Source: Ectopseudomonas alcaliphila
Lineage (GTDB): Bacteria > Pseudomonadota > Gammaproteobacteria > Pseudomonadales > Pseudomonadaceae
Reading direction: 5' to 3'
DNA: 64,000 nucleotides
Assembly (NCBI RefSeq): GCF_900101755.1
Contig: NZ_FNAE01000001.1
Location: 1,178,001-1,242,000 of the forward strand
A model generated the notes under the pieces. It saw only the letters and a program-made list of their open reading frames with translations, was not told the DNA's origin and did no database searches. The position numbers were made by a program, and so were the translations under genes. Below, in pieces: positions 51,805 to 61,148 of this stretch (its first letter is position 1; each line of letters opens with the position of its first letter).

Positions 51805-52707
51805 ATGAGCACCTCCACCAGCCTCGACCAGAGCCTGCTCTACCCTTCGCCGCTGAAGGAGTTCTGGCAATCCTTCAGCCACAACAAGGGCGCCGTCTGT
51901 GGCCTCGGCTTCATGCTGCTGATGGTGTTCTGCGCGCTGTTCGCGCCCTGGGTCGCGCCGCATCATCCCAGCGAACAGTACCGCGACTTCCTGCTCACCC
52001 CGCCGGTATGGCTGGACGGTGGTCAGTGGCGCTTCCTGCTCGGCACCGACGAACTGGGCCGCGACCTGCTCTCGCGCCTGATCCACGGCGCACGCCTGTC
52101 GCTACTGATCGGCCTAGCGTCGGTGGTGCTGTCGCTGATTCCCGGCATCCTGCTGGGCCTGGTCGCCGGATTTTTCCCGCGTCTGCTTGGCCCCGGCATC
52201 ATGCGCCTGATGGACATCATGCTGGCGCTGCCATCGCTGCTGCTGGCGGTGGCCATCGTCGCCATCCTCGGCCCAGGGCTGATCAACACCATCTTCGCCA
52301 TCGCCATCGTCTCGCTGCCGTCCTACGTGCGCCTGACCCGCGCAGCAGTGATGGGCGAGCTGAACCGCGACTACGTCACCGCTGCGCAACTGGCCGGCGC
52401 CAGCCTGCCACGGCTGATGTTCGTCACCGTGCTGCCCAACTGCATGGCGCCGCTGATCGTGCAGGCCACCCTGAGTTTTTCCTCGGCGATTCTCGATGCC
52501 GCCGCGCTGGGCTTTCTCGGCCTCGGCGTACAGCCGCCGACGCCCGAGTGGGGCACCATGCTGGCGTCGGCGCGCGACTATATCGAACGCGCCTGGTGGG
52601 TGGTGACCCTGCCTGGCCTGGCGATTCTGCTCAGCGTGCTGGCGATCAACCTGATGGGTGACGGCCTGCGCGACGCCCTCGACCCGAAACTGAAGAACGC
52701 CATCTGA
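51805..52707 (+). CDS. dppC: Dipeptide ABC transporter permease DppC
   Basis: 300 residues with an OppC-type N-terminal region (SPLKEFWQSFSHNKGAVCGL), six helices, and the EAA motif in RDYVTAAQLAGASLPRLMF. FLLGTDELGRDLLSRLIHGA is diagnostic. The ATG at 51805 starts MSTSTSLDQSLL; the longer frame translates the repeat upstream and is not coding. The end GDGLRDALDPKLKNAI is standard. Confidence 0.95.
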   Translation: MSTSTSLDQSLLYPSPLKEFWQSFSHNKGAVCGLGFMLLMVFCALFAPWVAPHHPSEQYRDFLLTPPVWLDGGQWRFLLGTDELGRDLLSRLIHGARLSLLIGLASVVLSLIPGILLGLVAGFFPRLLGPGIMRLMDIMLALPSLLLAVAIVAILGPGLINTIFAIAIVSLPSYVRLTRAAVMGELNRDYVTAAQLAGASLPRLMFVTVLPNCMAPLIVQATLSFSSAILDAAALGFLGLGVQPPTPEWGTMLASARDYIERAWWVVTLPGLAILLSVLAINLMGDGLRDALDPKLKNAI

Positions 52708-52760
52708 GGAAGCCCATATGCACAAGATGATCTCGGTGCGCATGGCGCACCACAGCTGCG

Positions 52761-52831
52761 TAGGGTGGATGACGCTCTTTTCATCCACCATCAACGCACG
52801 GCGGTGGACGGGAGAAGCGTCGTCCTCCCTA
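52761..52831. repeat. 71-base TAGGGTGGA element in the dppC-dppD spacer
   Basis: Starts TAGGGTGGATGACGCTC and ends GTCGTCCTCCCTA. Same length, terminal sequence and internal CATCCACC / GGTGGACG pieces as 51720-51790, so two copies of one element lie 970 bases apart in one operon. Confidence 0.8.
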
Positions 52832-52848
52832 CACACGGAGGGCGCCCG

Positions 52849-53826
52849 ATGAGCCTGCTGGATATCCGTAACCTCTCGGTACGCTTCGGCGCGGCCGACG
52901 CCGTACCGGTGGTCGACGGGCTCGACCTCAGCGTGGACAAAGGCGAGGTACTGGCCATCGTCGGCGAATCCGGCTCCGGCAAGTCGGTGACCATGATGGC
53001 GCTGATGGGCCTGATCGACTCGCCCGGCATCGTCCAGGCCGACTGCATGCAGTTCGACAACACCGACATGCTGCGCCTGAAGGGGCGCCAGCGTCGGCGT
53101 ATCGTCGGCAAGGACCTGGCCATGGTCTTCCAGGACCCGATGACCGCCCTCAACCCCAGCTACACCGTGGGTTTCCAGATCGAGGAAGTGCTGCATCAGC
53201 ACCTCGGCCTTAAAGGCAAAGCGGCGCGCGCTCGCGCCCTCGAACTGCTCGAAAGGGTCGAGATACCCGGCGCGGCCAGTCGCCTCGATGCCTACCCGCA
53301 TCAGCTCTCCGGCGGCATGAGCCAGCGCGTGGCGATCGCCATGGCGATTGCCGCCGAACCCAAGCTGCTGATCGCCGACGAACCCACCACCGCCCTGGAC
53401 GTGACCATTCAGGCGCAGATCATGGAGCTGCTGCTGGATCTGCAACGCGACCAGGGCATGGCCCTGGTGCTGATCACCCACGACCTGGCGGTGGTGGCCG
53501 AAACCGCCCAGCGCGTCTGCGTGATGTACGCCGGGCAAGCGGTGGAGCTGGGCCAGGTGCCGACCCTGTTCGATGCGCCCAGCCATCCGTACACCGAAGC
53601 GTTGCTCAAGGCGATCCCCGAACACAGCGCAGGCGCTCACCGCCTGGCCACCCTGCCCGGTATCGTGCCCGGCCGTTATGACCGCCCACAGGGCTGCCTG
53701 CTGTCACCGCGCTGCCCCTACGTGCAGCCGCGCTGCCGCGACGAGCGCCCAACGCTGGACGCACACGAGCGCGGCGCCGCGCGCTGTTTTTTCCCTCTTG
53801 TACCAACGGCGGAGGTGGCCCGATGA
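52849..53826 (+). CDS. dppD: Dipeptide ABC transporter ATPase DppD
   Basis: 325 residues. Walker A is [17 protein letters not shown], the signature [15 protein letters not shown], Walker [17 protein letters not shown]. The C-terminal oligopeptide-transporter domain carries the four cysteines of the Fe-S-like motif ([16 protein letters not shown] and a later Cys). The ATG at 52849 is chosen; the upstream frame is repeat. It overlaps dppF by four bases (ATGA). Confidence 0.95.
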   Translation: MSLLDIRNLSVRFGAADAVPVVDGLDLSVDKGEVLAIVGESGSGKSVTMMALMGLIDSPGIVQADCMQFDNTDMLRLKGRQRRRIVGKDLAMVFQDPMTALNPSYTVGFQIEEVLHQHLGLKGKAARARALELLERVEIPGAASRLDAYPHQLSGGMSQRVAIAMAIAAEPKLLIADEPTTALDVTIQAQIMELLLDLQRDQGMALVLITHDLAVVAETAQRVCVMYAGQAVELGQVPTLFDAPSHPYTEALLKAIPEHSAGAHRLATLPGIVPGRYDRPQGCLLSPRCPYVQPRCRDERPTLDAHERGAARCFFPLVPTAEVAR

Positions 53827-54794
53827 GCACCGTACTGCAAGCCCATGAGCTGACCCGTCACTACAGCGTTTCCCGCGGCTTGTTCAAGCCGGCGGCTTTG
53901 GTGCAGGCGCTCAATGGCGTGTCCTTCAGCCTGCAGGCCGGCAGGACGCTGGCGGTGGTTGGCGAATCCGGCTGCGGCAAGTCCACCCTGGCGCGCGCCC
54001 TGACCCTGATCGAAGAGCCCAGTGCAGGCAGCCTGCAGATCGCCGGGCGCGAGGTAGCCGGCGCCAGCAAGGCCGAGCGCAAGCAGCTGCGCCGCGACGT
54101 ACAGATGGTGTTCCAGAACCCCTATGCCTCGCTCAATCCCAGGCAGAAGGTCGGCGATCAGTTGGCCGAGCCGCTGCTGATCAACACCGACCTCTCACGC
54201 GTCGAACGCCGCGAGCGGGTCCAGGCGATGATGCAGCAGGTGGGGCTGCGCCCCGAGCACTACCAGCGCTACCCGCACATGTTCTCCGGCGGCCAGCGCC
54301 AGCGCATCGCCCTGGCCCGCGCCATGATGCTGCAGCCCAAGGTGCTGGTGGCGGACGAGCCGACCTCGGCGCTGGACGTGTCGATCCAGGCGCAGGTACT
54401 CAATCTGTTCATGGACCTGCAGGAAGAGTTCGACACAGGCTACGTGTTCATCTCGCACAACCTCGCGGTGGTGCGCCATGTCGCCGACGACGTGCTGGTG
54501 ATGTACCTCGGCCGCCCGGCAGAGATGGGCGCATCGGAATTGCTCTACAGCCGCCCACTGCACCCCTACACCCGCGCCCTGCTGTCGGCGACACCGGCGA
54601 TTCGCCCAGACCCGGACAAGCCCCGGATGAAGATCAGCGGCGAGCTGCCCAATCCGCTGAACCCGCCGTCCGGCTGCGCCTTCCACAAACGCTGCCCGCA
54701 CGCCGACGAACGCTGCCGCAGCGAGCGCCCGGAGCTGCGCCTGATCGATGCACGGCAGGTGGCCTGTCACCATGTGGAGCGGATCATCGACTAG
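53823..54794 (+). CDS. dppF: Dipeptide ABC transporter ATPase DppF
   Basis: 323 residues. Walker [17 protein letters not shown], signature [15 protein letters not shown], Walker [17 protein letters not shown], and C-terminal [15 protein letters not shown] with its conserved cysteines. It pairs with DppD as a heterodimer. It is translationally coupled to dppD by ATGA and ends the operon. Confidence 0.95.
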   Translation: MSTVLQAHELTRHYSVSRGLFKPAALVQALNGVSFSLQAGRTLAVVGESGCGKSTLARALTLIEEPSAGSLQIAGREVAGASKAERKQLRRDVQMVFQNPYASLNPRQKVGDQLAEPLLINTDLSRVERRERVQAMMQQVGLRPEHYQRYPHMFSGGQRQRIALARAMMLQPKVLVADEPTSALDVSIQAQVLNLFMDLQEEFDTGYVFISHNLAVVRHVADDVLVMYLGRPAEMGASELLYSRPLHPYTRALLSATPAIRPDPDKPRMKISGELPNPLNPPSGCAFHKRCPHADERCRSERPELRLIDARQVACHHVERIID

Positions 54795-54899
54795 CGCGCT
54801 GTCTGCGCCTTGCAGGGTGTGGCGGTGGCGGGTAGTCAGGCTGTAAGCACCCAGCACCTCGCTGTCCGCGGTGCGCACCCTACACAAGCCGGCGACGCG

Positions 54900-56072
54900 T
54901 CACGGCGTCGGCGGCAGAGTCAGCTCGATGCTTTCTGCCAGCGAGTCCTCCAACCGCTGCAGCTCTACGCCGACCGCAGCGGCGTCATCGGCCAAGGTTT
55001 CGGCGATATGCAGGAACTCCGTCGTCGCTTCGACGAAGGCCAGCACCACCATAGGGTCGAAGCGCGTGCCGCTGGCCGCGCTGATCTGCGCCACCACCTG
55101 CGGCGGGCTGATGGGCGGCAGGTAAGGATGCCGACAGCTCAGCTCTTCGAAGTGGCCCACCAGCGCCATCAGACGCGCCGAAAGCGGAATCTGCTCGCCG
55201 AACAGCCCCTGCGGATAGCCTTTGCCATCCCAACGCTCATGCTGACCGTAGACGATGTCTTTGGCGTCGGACAGAAAGTCGGTGACGCTGCCCAACTTGC
55301 GCTCGGCCCGTTCCAACGCGTCGCGCCCGGCGATCACACCCTCGCTCAACAGGCGCAGGTCATTTTCATCCGGTTCGCCATGGCTGAGCAGCACACGATC
55401 CGGCAGGGTCATCCGGCCGATCACATGCAGCATGGCCGACTTGCCCAACTGGGCGATGCGCTCCTCGCTCAGAGACTCCGACAGGGCCGGCTGCTGTCGC
55501 GCAAGCGCAGCGGTCAGGCAGGTCATGTAGCGCTCGATACGCTCCAGGCGACGACTGCTCGGGTTGTCGCGCATGACTGCAACGCTGGCCATGGCCTCGA
55601 TGGTGACGTCCTGCAGGTTCTGGATATCGCGTGTGCGGCGCTTGACCTCGAGCTCCAGATACTCGCTCTTGTCACGCAGGTAGTCGGTGGCCGCCTTGAG
55701 CTGCAGCTGCGCCCGCACGCGCGCAAGCACGATGGGTGGGCTGACCGGTTTGGTGATGTAGTCGGCGGCGCCGTGGTCGAAGCCCATTTGCTCGTCGGCC
55801 GCATCGCTTCTGGCCGTGACCAGGATCAACGGGATATAGCGGGTTTGCGGATCACTCCTGAGCGCGCGACAGAGTGCGTAGTCGTCCTGCCAGCCCAGCA
55901 GAATCAGGTCGGGCTGCGGCCGCGCTCTGGCGGCGTGCAGCGCGTCCTCGCTGGCAACCAGCCTTACCTGATAGCGGTCGACCAACAGCGCGCCAAGCCG
56001 CTGGCGCGCGTCGACCGAATCGTCCACAACCAGAATCAGTTCCTGCTCCAGCCTATCGAGCATCCCGCGCAT
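54900..56072 (-). CDS. Response regulator-like protein with degenerate receiver and degenerate HD-GYP domain
   Basis: 390 residues. A receiver-like domain (about 11-125) keeps VVDDS, Thr86 and Lys108 (ITKPVSPP) but has Gly60 where the phosphorylated Asp should be (PDLILLGWQDDY), with the MPxxDG loop shortened. A coiled linker leads to an HD-GYP-like domain (about 160-370) keeping HERWDGKGYP but with HV for HD (MLHVIG, 215-216) and other metal ligands lost (RDNPSSRRL, ALVGHFEEL). It should neither accept phosphate nor hydrolyse c-di-GMP by the normal route. The ATG at 56072 has GGAG upstream; 56105 is the frame limit. Confidence 0.8.
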   Translation of the reverse strand: MRGMLDRLEQELILVVDDSVDARQRLGALLVDRYQVRLVASEDALHAARARPQPDLILLGWQDDYALCRALRSDPQTRYIPLILVTARSDAADEQMGFDHGAADYITKPVSPPIVLARVRAQLQLKAATDYLRDKSEYLELEVKRRTRDIQNLQDVTIEAMASVAVMRDNPSSRRLERIERYMTCLTAALARQQPALSESLSEERIAQLGKSAMLHVIGRMTLPDRVLLSHGEPDENDLRLLSEGVIAGRDALERAERKLGSVTDFLSDAKDIVYGQHERWDGKGYPQGLFGEQIPLSARLMALVGHFEELSCRHPYLPPISPPQVVAQISAASGTRFDPMVVLAFVEATTEFLHIAETLADDAAAVGVELQRLEDSLAESIELTLPPTP

Positions 56073-56242
56073 GGTGATCTCCGTTGGCACCTGCCTAACC
56101 ATCATTAAAGGCGCTGGGCTGTATTTGCGCTCACGCCGTCATACAAATGACCTCAGCAGGGGTTTGAAAGTGCAATGCGGATTGGCAGAGCAGCGAGCGC
56201 AGCCGACAATCGTCAGCAGGATCGTCACCGAAGGGCTGCCCC

Positions 56243-57265
56243 ATGCTCGACCAGGAACGCTGCTGGCAAGCCGTCTGCGAACGTGATGAGGCGTTCGACG
56301 GGCGCTTCGTTTTCGCCGTGCGCAGCACCGGCATCTATTGCCGCCCGAACTGCCCGGCGCGGCGGCCACGGCGCGACAACGTCAGTTTCCATGCCGATTC
56401 AGCCAGTGCCGAGGCAGCTGGCTTTCGCCCGTGCAAGCGCTGCTCACCGCAAGGGCAAAGCCCGGTCCAGCAACTCGATGCACTGGTTGCGGCCGCCTGT
56501 GAGCTTCTGGGTGGCGAACAACGTCTGACGCTGCCGCAGCTGGCTGCACGCATCGGCCTGTCACCATCGCATCTGGCCCGGGCGTTCAAAGCGCGCACCG
56601 GCATGACGCCCAATGCCTGGGCCGCAGCACAGCGCAGCCAGCGCCTGGAAGCCCATCTGCCGCACGCACCTAGCGTGCTTGACGCTGCCCTGGCTGCCGG
56701 CTATTCCGGCACGCGCGCGCTGTATGAAAAGCCCCAGGCCATGAGCCCCGCTCAGCGCCGCCAGGGTGGCGCCGGCGAACGCCTGCGCTACAGCATCGCC
56801 CCCTGCCCGCTCGGGCAGGTGCTACTGGCGACCAGTGACCGAGGCGTTTGTGCCCTGTTGTTCGGCGACCAGCCGGCAGCGCTGCGTGACGAGTTGCAAC
56901 AGCGCTTCGCCGCCGCCCGGCTCGAAGAGGATGAACAGGGTCTGCGCAACTGGCTGCAGCAGGTGCTGGCGCAGTTGCAGGAGCCGGAACGCGCCGCCCA
57001 TCTGCCCCTGGATATTCGCGGCACGGCTTTTCAGCAACGCGTCTGGCAGGCGCTGCAGCGCATTCCCTGCGGTGAGACCCGCAGCTACGCCGAGCTGGCC
57101 GGGCAGCTGCACAGCCACCCACGGGCGATTGCCCGCGCCTGCGCCAGCAACGCCATCGGCCTGCTGCTGCCCTGCCATCGCGTGGTGGCCAGCGATGGCA
57201 GCCTCAGCGGCTACCGCTGGGGGTTGCAACGCAAGCGCCAACTGTTGGAGCAGGAGCAGTCGTAG
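56243..57265 (+). CDS. ada: Ada: methylphosphotriester/O6-methylguanine methyltransferase and activator
   Basis: 340 residues, full three-part Ada. The zinc-binding N-domain has all four cysteines (GIYCRPNCPARRP and RPCKRC), the first being the methyl acceptor. An AraC-type HTH follows (LTLPQLAARIGLSPSHLARA, about 95-155). The C-domain has the active Cys in LLPCHRVVASDGS with RACASNAIGL. It repairs alkylated DNA and activates its own gene once methylated. No alkB or aidB is adjacent. Confidence 0.95.
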   Translation: MLDQERCWQAVCERDEAFDGRFVFAVRSTGIYCRPNCPARRPRRDNVSFHADSASAEAAGFRPCKRCSPQGQSPVQQLDALVAAACELLGGEQRLTLPQLAARIGLSPSHLARAFKARTGMTPNAWAAAQRSQRLEAHLPHAPSVLDAALAAGYSGTRALYEKPQAMSPAQRRQGGAGERLRYSIAPCPLGQVLLATSDRGVCALLFGDQPAALRDELQQRFAAARLEEDEQGLRNWLQQVLAQLQEPERAAHLPLDIRGTAFQQRVWQALQRIPCGETRSYAELAGQLHSHPRAIARACASNAIGLLLPCHRVVASDGSLSGYRWGLQRKRQLLEQEQS

Positions 57266-57272
57266 CGCTGTC

Positions 57273-57341
57273 GGTGCGCACGGCGCACCCTACGACTTTC
57301 TTCGCTATGCGTTAACACCCGTAGGGTGCGCCATGCGCACC
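57273..57341. repeat. GTAGGGTGCGCC palindrome between ada and the DJ-1 gene
   Basis: Arms 57273-57294 and 57320-57341 (CGTAGGGTGCGCCATGCGCA...) are inverted with one mismatch in 22 and a 25-base loop. The arm sequence recurs at 45025-45046. It lies between convergent genes, where it may act as a bidirectional stop. Confidence 0.85.
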
Positions 57342-57358
57342 AACTCTCTCGCCGCCCC

Positions 57359-57910
57359 CTACACCAGCATTGCCTTGGCCACCTCGTTGCGTGTGCCGCG
57401 GCCAACCAGTTGCTCCACCAGGGTCAGGGCAAACGCCAATGCCGTTCCCGGCCCCTGGCTGGTGATGCAGTTACCGTCGACTACCACCGCTTCGTCGACG
57501 AAGGTGCAACCGCTCAGCCGATCACTGAACGCCGGGTAGCAGGTCATGCGCCGCTGCTTGAGCACCCCGTAGCTCTGCAAGGCCAGCGCGGGCGCGGCGC
57601 AGATCCCGGCGAACAGCTCGCCCGCCTTGGCCTGCTTGCGTACGCGCTCGGCCAGCGGCTCGAAATCCGCCAAATGCTGCGCACCCGGCATGCCACCGGG
57701 CAGGACGATCAGGTCGAAATCCTGCGCCAGCACGTCCACCAGCATGGCATCGGCGGTCAGGCGGGTACCACGGGCGCAGGTGATCATCCTGCGCTCTTCG
57801 ATACTCGCCACCAACACTTCCACATCGGCGCGGCGCAGCACGTCGATCAAGGTCACGCATTCCAGATCCTCGACACCATCGGCGACGGCAATCAGTGCTC
57901 GCTTGCTCAT
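57359..57910 (-). CDS. DJ-1/PfpI family protein (YajL-like)
   Basis: 183 residues. The DJ-1 nucleophile Cys is in FAGICAAPALAL (about residue 105) with the partner Glu in ADGVEDLECVTL (about 15) and LIVLPGGMPGAQHL in between, matching bacterial YajL/ThiJ proteins that protect against oxidative or glyoxal damage. Chaperone, deglycase and glyoxalase activities have been claimed in this family; which applies here is not visible. Its upstream spacer faces the NCS2 gene. Confidence 0.9.
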   Translation of the reverse strand: MSKRALIAVADGVEDLECVTLIDVLRRADVEVLVASIEERRMITCARGTRLTADAMLVDVLAQDFDLIVLPGGMPGAQHLADFEPLAERVRKQAKAGELFAGICAAPALALQSYGVLKQRRMTCYPAFSDRLSGCTFVDEAVVVDGNCITSQGPGTALAFALTLVEQLVGRGTRNEVAKAMLV

Positions 57911-57978
57911 TTCACCACTCCTTCAGACAGAAAATGAAACTGTCCATCTGGTCATAAAAAGACACGACAGACCGTAAA

Positions 57979-58007
57979 TTCACCCGGCAAAACCTTGCTG
58001 GTATGAT
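57979..58007 (+). promoter_or_regulatory. Putative sigma-70 promoter of the NCS2 permease gene
   Basis: TTCACC and TATGAT are 17 bases apart (4/6 and 5/6 matches). The leader would be about 95 bases, with no RNA fold I recognise. Confidence 0.5.
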
Positions 58008-58109
58008 GCGCGGCTTTTGCCAGATCGAGCAATTTTCCGGCCCGTACGGACGAATGTGCTTTGCTTTCTGCAGATCAATTTCGGCGCGCTCGCGCCTCGG
58101 GGAGCCACC

Positions 58110-59402
58110 ATGCTGGAAAGACTGTTCCAACTCAAAGCCCATAACACCACGGTGCGCACCGAGGTACTGGCCGGGATCACCACCTTCCTGACCATGGCCT
58201 ACATTCTTTTCGTCAACCCGGAAATGCTGGCCAAGACCGGCATGGACCACGGCGCGGTGTTCGTCGCCACCTGCCTGGCTGGCGCCATCGGCTCACTGAT
58301 CATGGGCCTTTTGGCCAACTACCCAATCGCCCTGGCGCCCGGCATGGGCCTCAACGCCTTCTTCACCTACACCGTGGTGATGACCATGGGCTACAGCTGG
58401 CAGACCGCTCTGGGCGCGGTGTTCCTCTCCGGCGCGATCTTCTTTCTGCTGTCGATCTTCAAGATCCGCGAGTGGATCATCAACAGCATTCCGCTGGCGC
58501 TGCGCGCCGGTATCGCCGCCGGTATCGGCCTGTTCCTGGCGATCATCGCGCTGAAGAACGCCGGCATCGTGGTCGATCACCCGGCCACCCTGGTCGGCCT
58601 CGGCGACATGAGCAAGGGCGGCGCGCTGCTGGCCTGCCTGGGCTTCTTCGTCATCGCCGCTTTGGCCTATCGCAAGGTCACCGGCGCGGTGATGATCGGT
58701 ATCCTGCTGGTCACCGGCCTGTCCATCGTCCTCGGTCTGTCCGAGCTGAAAGGCGTGGTGTCGATGCCCCCGTCGCTGATGCCGACCCTGCTGCAACTGG
58801 ACATCGCCGGCGCGCTGGATATCGGTTTGATCAGCGTGATCTTCGCCTTCCTCTTCGTCGACCTGTTCGACACCTCCGGCACCCTGGTCGGTGTCGCGCA
58901 GAAGGCCAACCTGCTGGACAAGGACGGCAAGATGCCGCGCCTGGGCCGTGCCCTGCTGGCCGACAGCGGTGCCACCATGGCCGGCGCTGCACTGGGCACC
59001 AGTACCACCACCAGCTACATCGAATCCGCTGCTGGTATCAGCGCCGGCGGGCGTACCGGCCTGACCGCCTGCGTGGTGGCTGCGCTGTTCCTCCTCGCCC
59101 TGTTCTTCGCCCCACTGGCTGGCGCCGTACCGGCCTACGCCACCGCACCAGCACTGCTGTTCGTCGCCGTGCTGATGATGAGCAGCCTGGCGCAGATCGA
59201 CTGGGACGACCTGACCGTCGCCGCCCCGGTGGCCATTGCCGCCCTGGCCATGCCACTGACCTTCTCCATCGCCAACGGCATCGCTTTCGGCTTCATCGCC
59301 TGGACGGCAGTCAAGGTGCTGGCCGGCCGCTGGCGCGAACTGAACCCGGCGATGTGGGTGCTCTCGGCCCTGTTCATCGTCAAGCTGGCCTACTTCGCCT
59401 GA
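58110..59402 (+). CDS. NCS2 family purine permease (AzgA-like)
   Basis: 430 residues with 12-14 membrane helices. The AzgA/GhxQ branch is shown by TEVLAGITTFLTMAYILFVN at the N-terminus, the substrate-site region APGMGLNAFFTYTVV, and FVDLFDTSGTLVGVAQKANL with GTSTTTSYIESAAGI. It likely takes up hypoxanthine, guanine or adenine with protons. The ATG at 58110 has GGGGAG just upstream; the frame upstream is leader. Confidence 0.92.
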   Translation: MLERLFQLKAHNTTVRTEVLAGITTFLTMAYILFVNPEMLAKTGMDHGAVFVATCLAGAIGSLIMGLLANYPIALAPGMGLNAFFTYTVVMTMGYSWQTALGAVFLSGAIFFLLSIFKIREWIINSIPLALRAGIAAGIGLFLAIIALKNAGIVVDHPATLVGLGDMSKGGALLACLGFFVIAALAYRKVTGAVMIGILLVTGLSIVLGLSELKGVVSMPPSLMPTLLQLDIAGALDIGLISVIFAFLFVDLFDTSGTLVGVAQKANLLDKDGKMPRLGRALLADSGATMAGAALGTSTTTSYIESAAGISAGGRTGLTACVVAALFLLALFFAPLAGAVPAYATAPALLFVAVLMMSSLAQIDWDDLTVAAPVAIAALAMPLTFSIANGIAFGFIAWTAVKVLAGRWRELNPAMWVLSALFIVKLAYFA

Positions 59403-59430
59403 TCAGCGCAAAAGGTGGATGACAACAGGC

Positions 59431-59500
59431 GTAGGGTGGGCTTCAGCCCACCGCCATGATCGTTCCCACGCTCTGCGTGGGAATGCCTCCCCGGGCGCTC
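59431..59500. repeat. Composite repeat: GTAGGGTGGGC hairpin plus TTCCCACGC hairpins
   Basis: GTGGGCTTCAGCCCAC forms one stem. TTCCCACGC/GCGTGGGAA (59463-59483) is a perfect 9-bp stem, and GGGCGCTCCGCGTCCC follows as a third. The TTCCCACGCTCTGCGTGGGA unit is a common dispersed Pseudomonas repeat. The rest of the NCS2-trmA spacer holds a TACAAT -10-like box at 59553. Confidence 0.75.
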
Positions 59501-59591
59501 CGCGTCCCGCACACCGATCATCGACAGCCACGCACGGCAACATCGCCTCCGCTACAATGTCGCCCCGTTTTCCTGCCCCAATGAGTGACCG

Positions 59592-60680
59592 ATGAGCCGC
59601 CCCGCATTCGACCCCGCCACCTACGACGCCCAACTCGCCGAGAAGAAGGCCCGCCTGGTCGAACTGCTGGCGCCCTTCGCCGCGCCCGAGCCTGCAGTGT
59701 TCGACTCACCGCGCGAGCACTACCGCATGCGCGCCGAGTTCCGCCTGTGGCGTGAAGACGGCCAGCGTCACTATGCGATGTTCGCGCCGGGCGACAAGCA
59801 CACGCCGATCCTGCTCGACGACTTCCCCATCGCCAGCCTGCGCATCAACGAGCTGATGCCGCGCCTGCGCGCCGCCTGGCAGGCCAGCGAGGCGCTGTCG
59901 TTCAAGCTGTTCCAGGTGGAGTTCCTCACCACCCTGGCCGGCGATGCGTTGATCACCCTGGCCTACCACCGCCCGCTGGACGACGCCTGGCAGGCCGAGG
60001 CCGAACGCCTGGCTGCCGAGCTGAACGTCAGCCTGGTCGGCCGCTCCCGTGGCCAGCGCCTGGTGATCGGCCGCGACTATGTGGAAGAAGAGCTGAGCGT
60101 GGCCGGGCGCAGTTTCCGTTATCGCCAGCCGGAAGGCGCCTTCACACAGCCCAACGGCAAGGTCTGCGAGAAGATGCTGAACTGGGCCTTCGACGTGCTC
60201 GGCGAGCGTGAAGACGACCTGCTGGAGCTGTACTGCGGCAACGGCAATTTCACCCTGCCACTGGCCACCCGCGTGCGCCGTGTGCTGGCCACCGAGATCA
60301 GCAAGACCTCAGTGAACGCCGCCCTGGCCAACCTGGCTGACAATGGCGTGAACAACGTCGAGCTGGTGCGCCTGTCCGCCGAGGAGCTGACCCAGGCGCT
60401 GAACGAGGTGCGCCCGTTCCGCCGTCTGGCCGGCATCGACCTCAAGAGCTATGAGTTCGGCAGCGTCTTCGTCGACCCGCCGCGCGCCGGCATGGACCCG
60501 GATACCTGCGAGCTGACCCGACGCTTCCAGCGCATCCTGTACATCTCCTGCAACCCGGAGACCCTGGCCGCCAACATCGCCCAGCTGAGCGACACCCACA
60601 AGGTGACGCGCAGTGCACTGTTCGACCAGTTCCCCTACACCCACCACATGGAAGCGGGTGTACTGCTGGAAAGGCGCTGA
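59592..60680 (+). CDS. trmA: tRNA (uracil-5-)-methyltransferase
   Basis: 362 residues. TrmA makes m5U54 (ribothymidine) in the T-loop of tRNA using SAM. SAM-binding [16 protein letters not shown] is present; the catalytic Cys is in [15 protein letters not shown] and the base Glu in [21 protein letters not shown] completes the pattern. The length matches E. coli TrmA (366), without the TRAM domain of RumA. Confidence 0.96.
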   Translation: MSRPAFDPATYDAQLAEKKARLVELLAPFAAPEPAVFDSPREHYRMRAEFRLWREDGQRHYAMFAPGDKHTPILLDDFPIASLRINELMPRLRAAWQASEALSFKLFQVEFLTTLAGDALITLAYHRPLDDAWQAEAERLAAELNVSLVGRSRGQRLVIGRDYVEEELSVAGRSFRYRQPEGAFTQPNGKVCEKMLNWAFDVLGEREDDLLELYCGNGNFTLPLATRVRRVLATEISKTSVNAALANLADNGVNNVELVRLSAEELTQALNEVRPFRRLAGIDLKSYEFGSVFVDPPRAGMDPDTCELTRRFQRILYISCNPETLAANIAQLSDTHKVTRSALFDQFPYTHHMEAGVLLERR

Positions 60681-60683
60681 ACC

Positions 60684-61148
60684 TCAGGTCGCTGGTTGCG
60701 TGCTGTCCGGCAGGGCAATGGCGTAGCCATTGAGCGATAGCACCAGCGCATGGCCTTTGGCGAGCACCACCTCGGCCTCGTTATCCTGAGCAAGCAGAAC
60801 CTCGCGCAGCGTGTAGGGAATCTCGACGGGAACCCCATCGATCGTGGTGGTTTCAGAATTGGCGCCGCTGATGCTGTAGCGAACGACTTTGCCCTCGCCT
60901 TTCAAACGATAAACATCGTCAGTCAACGGCTCGTATGAAGGCGCCATGCTGCCCAGATAGCCAAACCCTTCGGCGAACTCGGCCAGGCTGTCACGCTCGT
61001 TCTGCTGCAAGGTACGGTGGGGTTTGCCATGCAGGCGCAGATCCTGAAGATTCATGCGTCCCGAGAGATGCTCGCCAAAGAAGCGGGTGGCATTGAATGC
61101 AAAGAAGGCAATCAAGCCAAGGCCGATCAGGCCCATTACGATGTCCAT
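60684..61148 (-). CDS. Uncharacterised membrane-anchored protein
   Basis: 154 residues, not recognised. One N-terminal membrane helix (VMGLIGLGLIAFFAFNATRF) is followed by a soluble part with no cysteines and no clear catalytic motif, containing short beta-like stretches (DGVPVEIPYTLREVLLAQDN, AEVVLAKGHALVLSLNGYAI). It could be a small periplasmic or cytoplasmic-facing anchored domain. It ends 4 bases from the convergent trmA stop. Confidence 0.7.
   Translation of the reverse strand: MDIVMGLIGLGLIAFFAFNATRFFGEHLSGRMNLQDLRLHGKPHRTLQQNERDSLAEFAEGFGYLGSMAPSYEPLTDDVYRLKGEGKVVRYSISGANSETTTIDGVPVEIPYTLREVLLAQDNEAEVVLAKGHALVLSLNGYAIALPDSTQPAT

Noticed and set aside
57911..58109. Possible purine riboswitch before the NCS2 permease gene
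   Set aside because: I looked for a three-stem purine aptamer with conserved loops and found none; such riboswitches are not usual in Pseudomonas.
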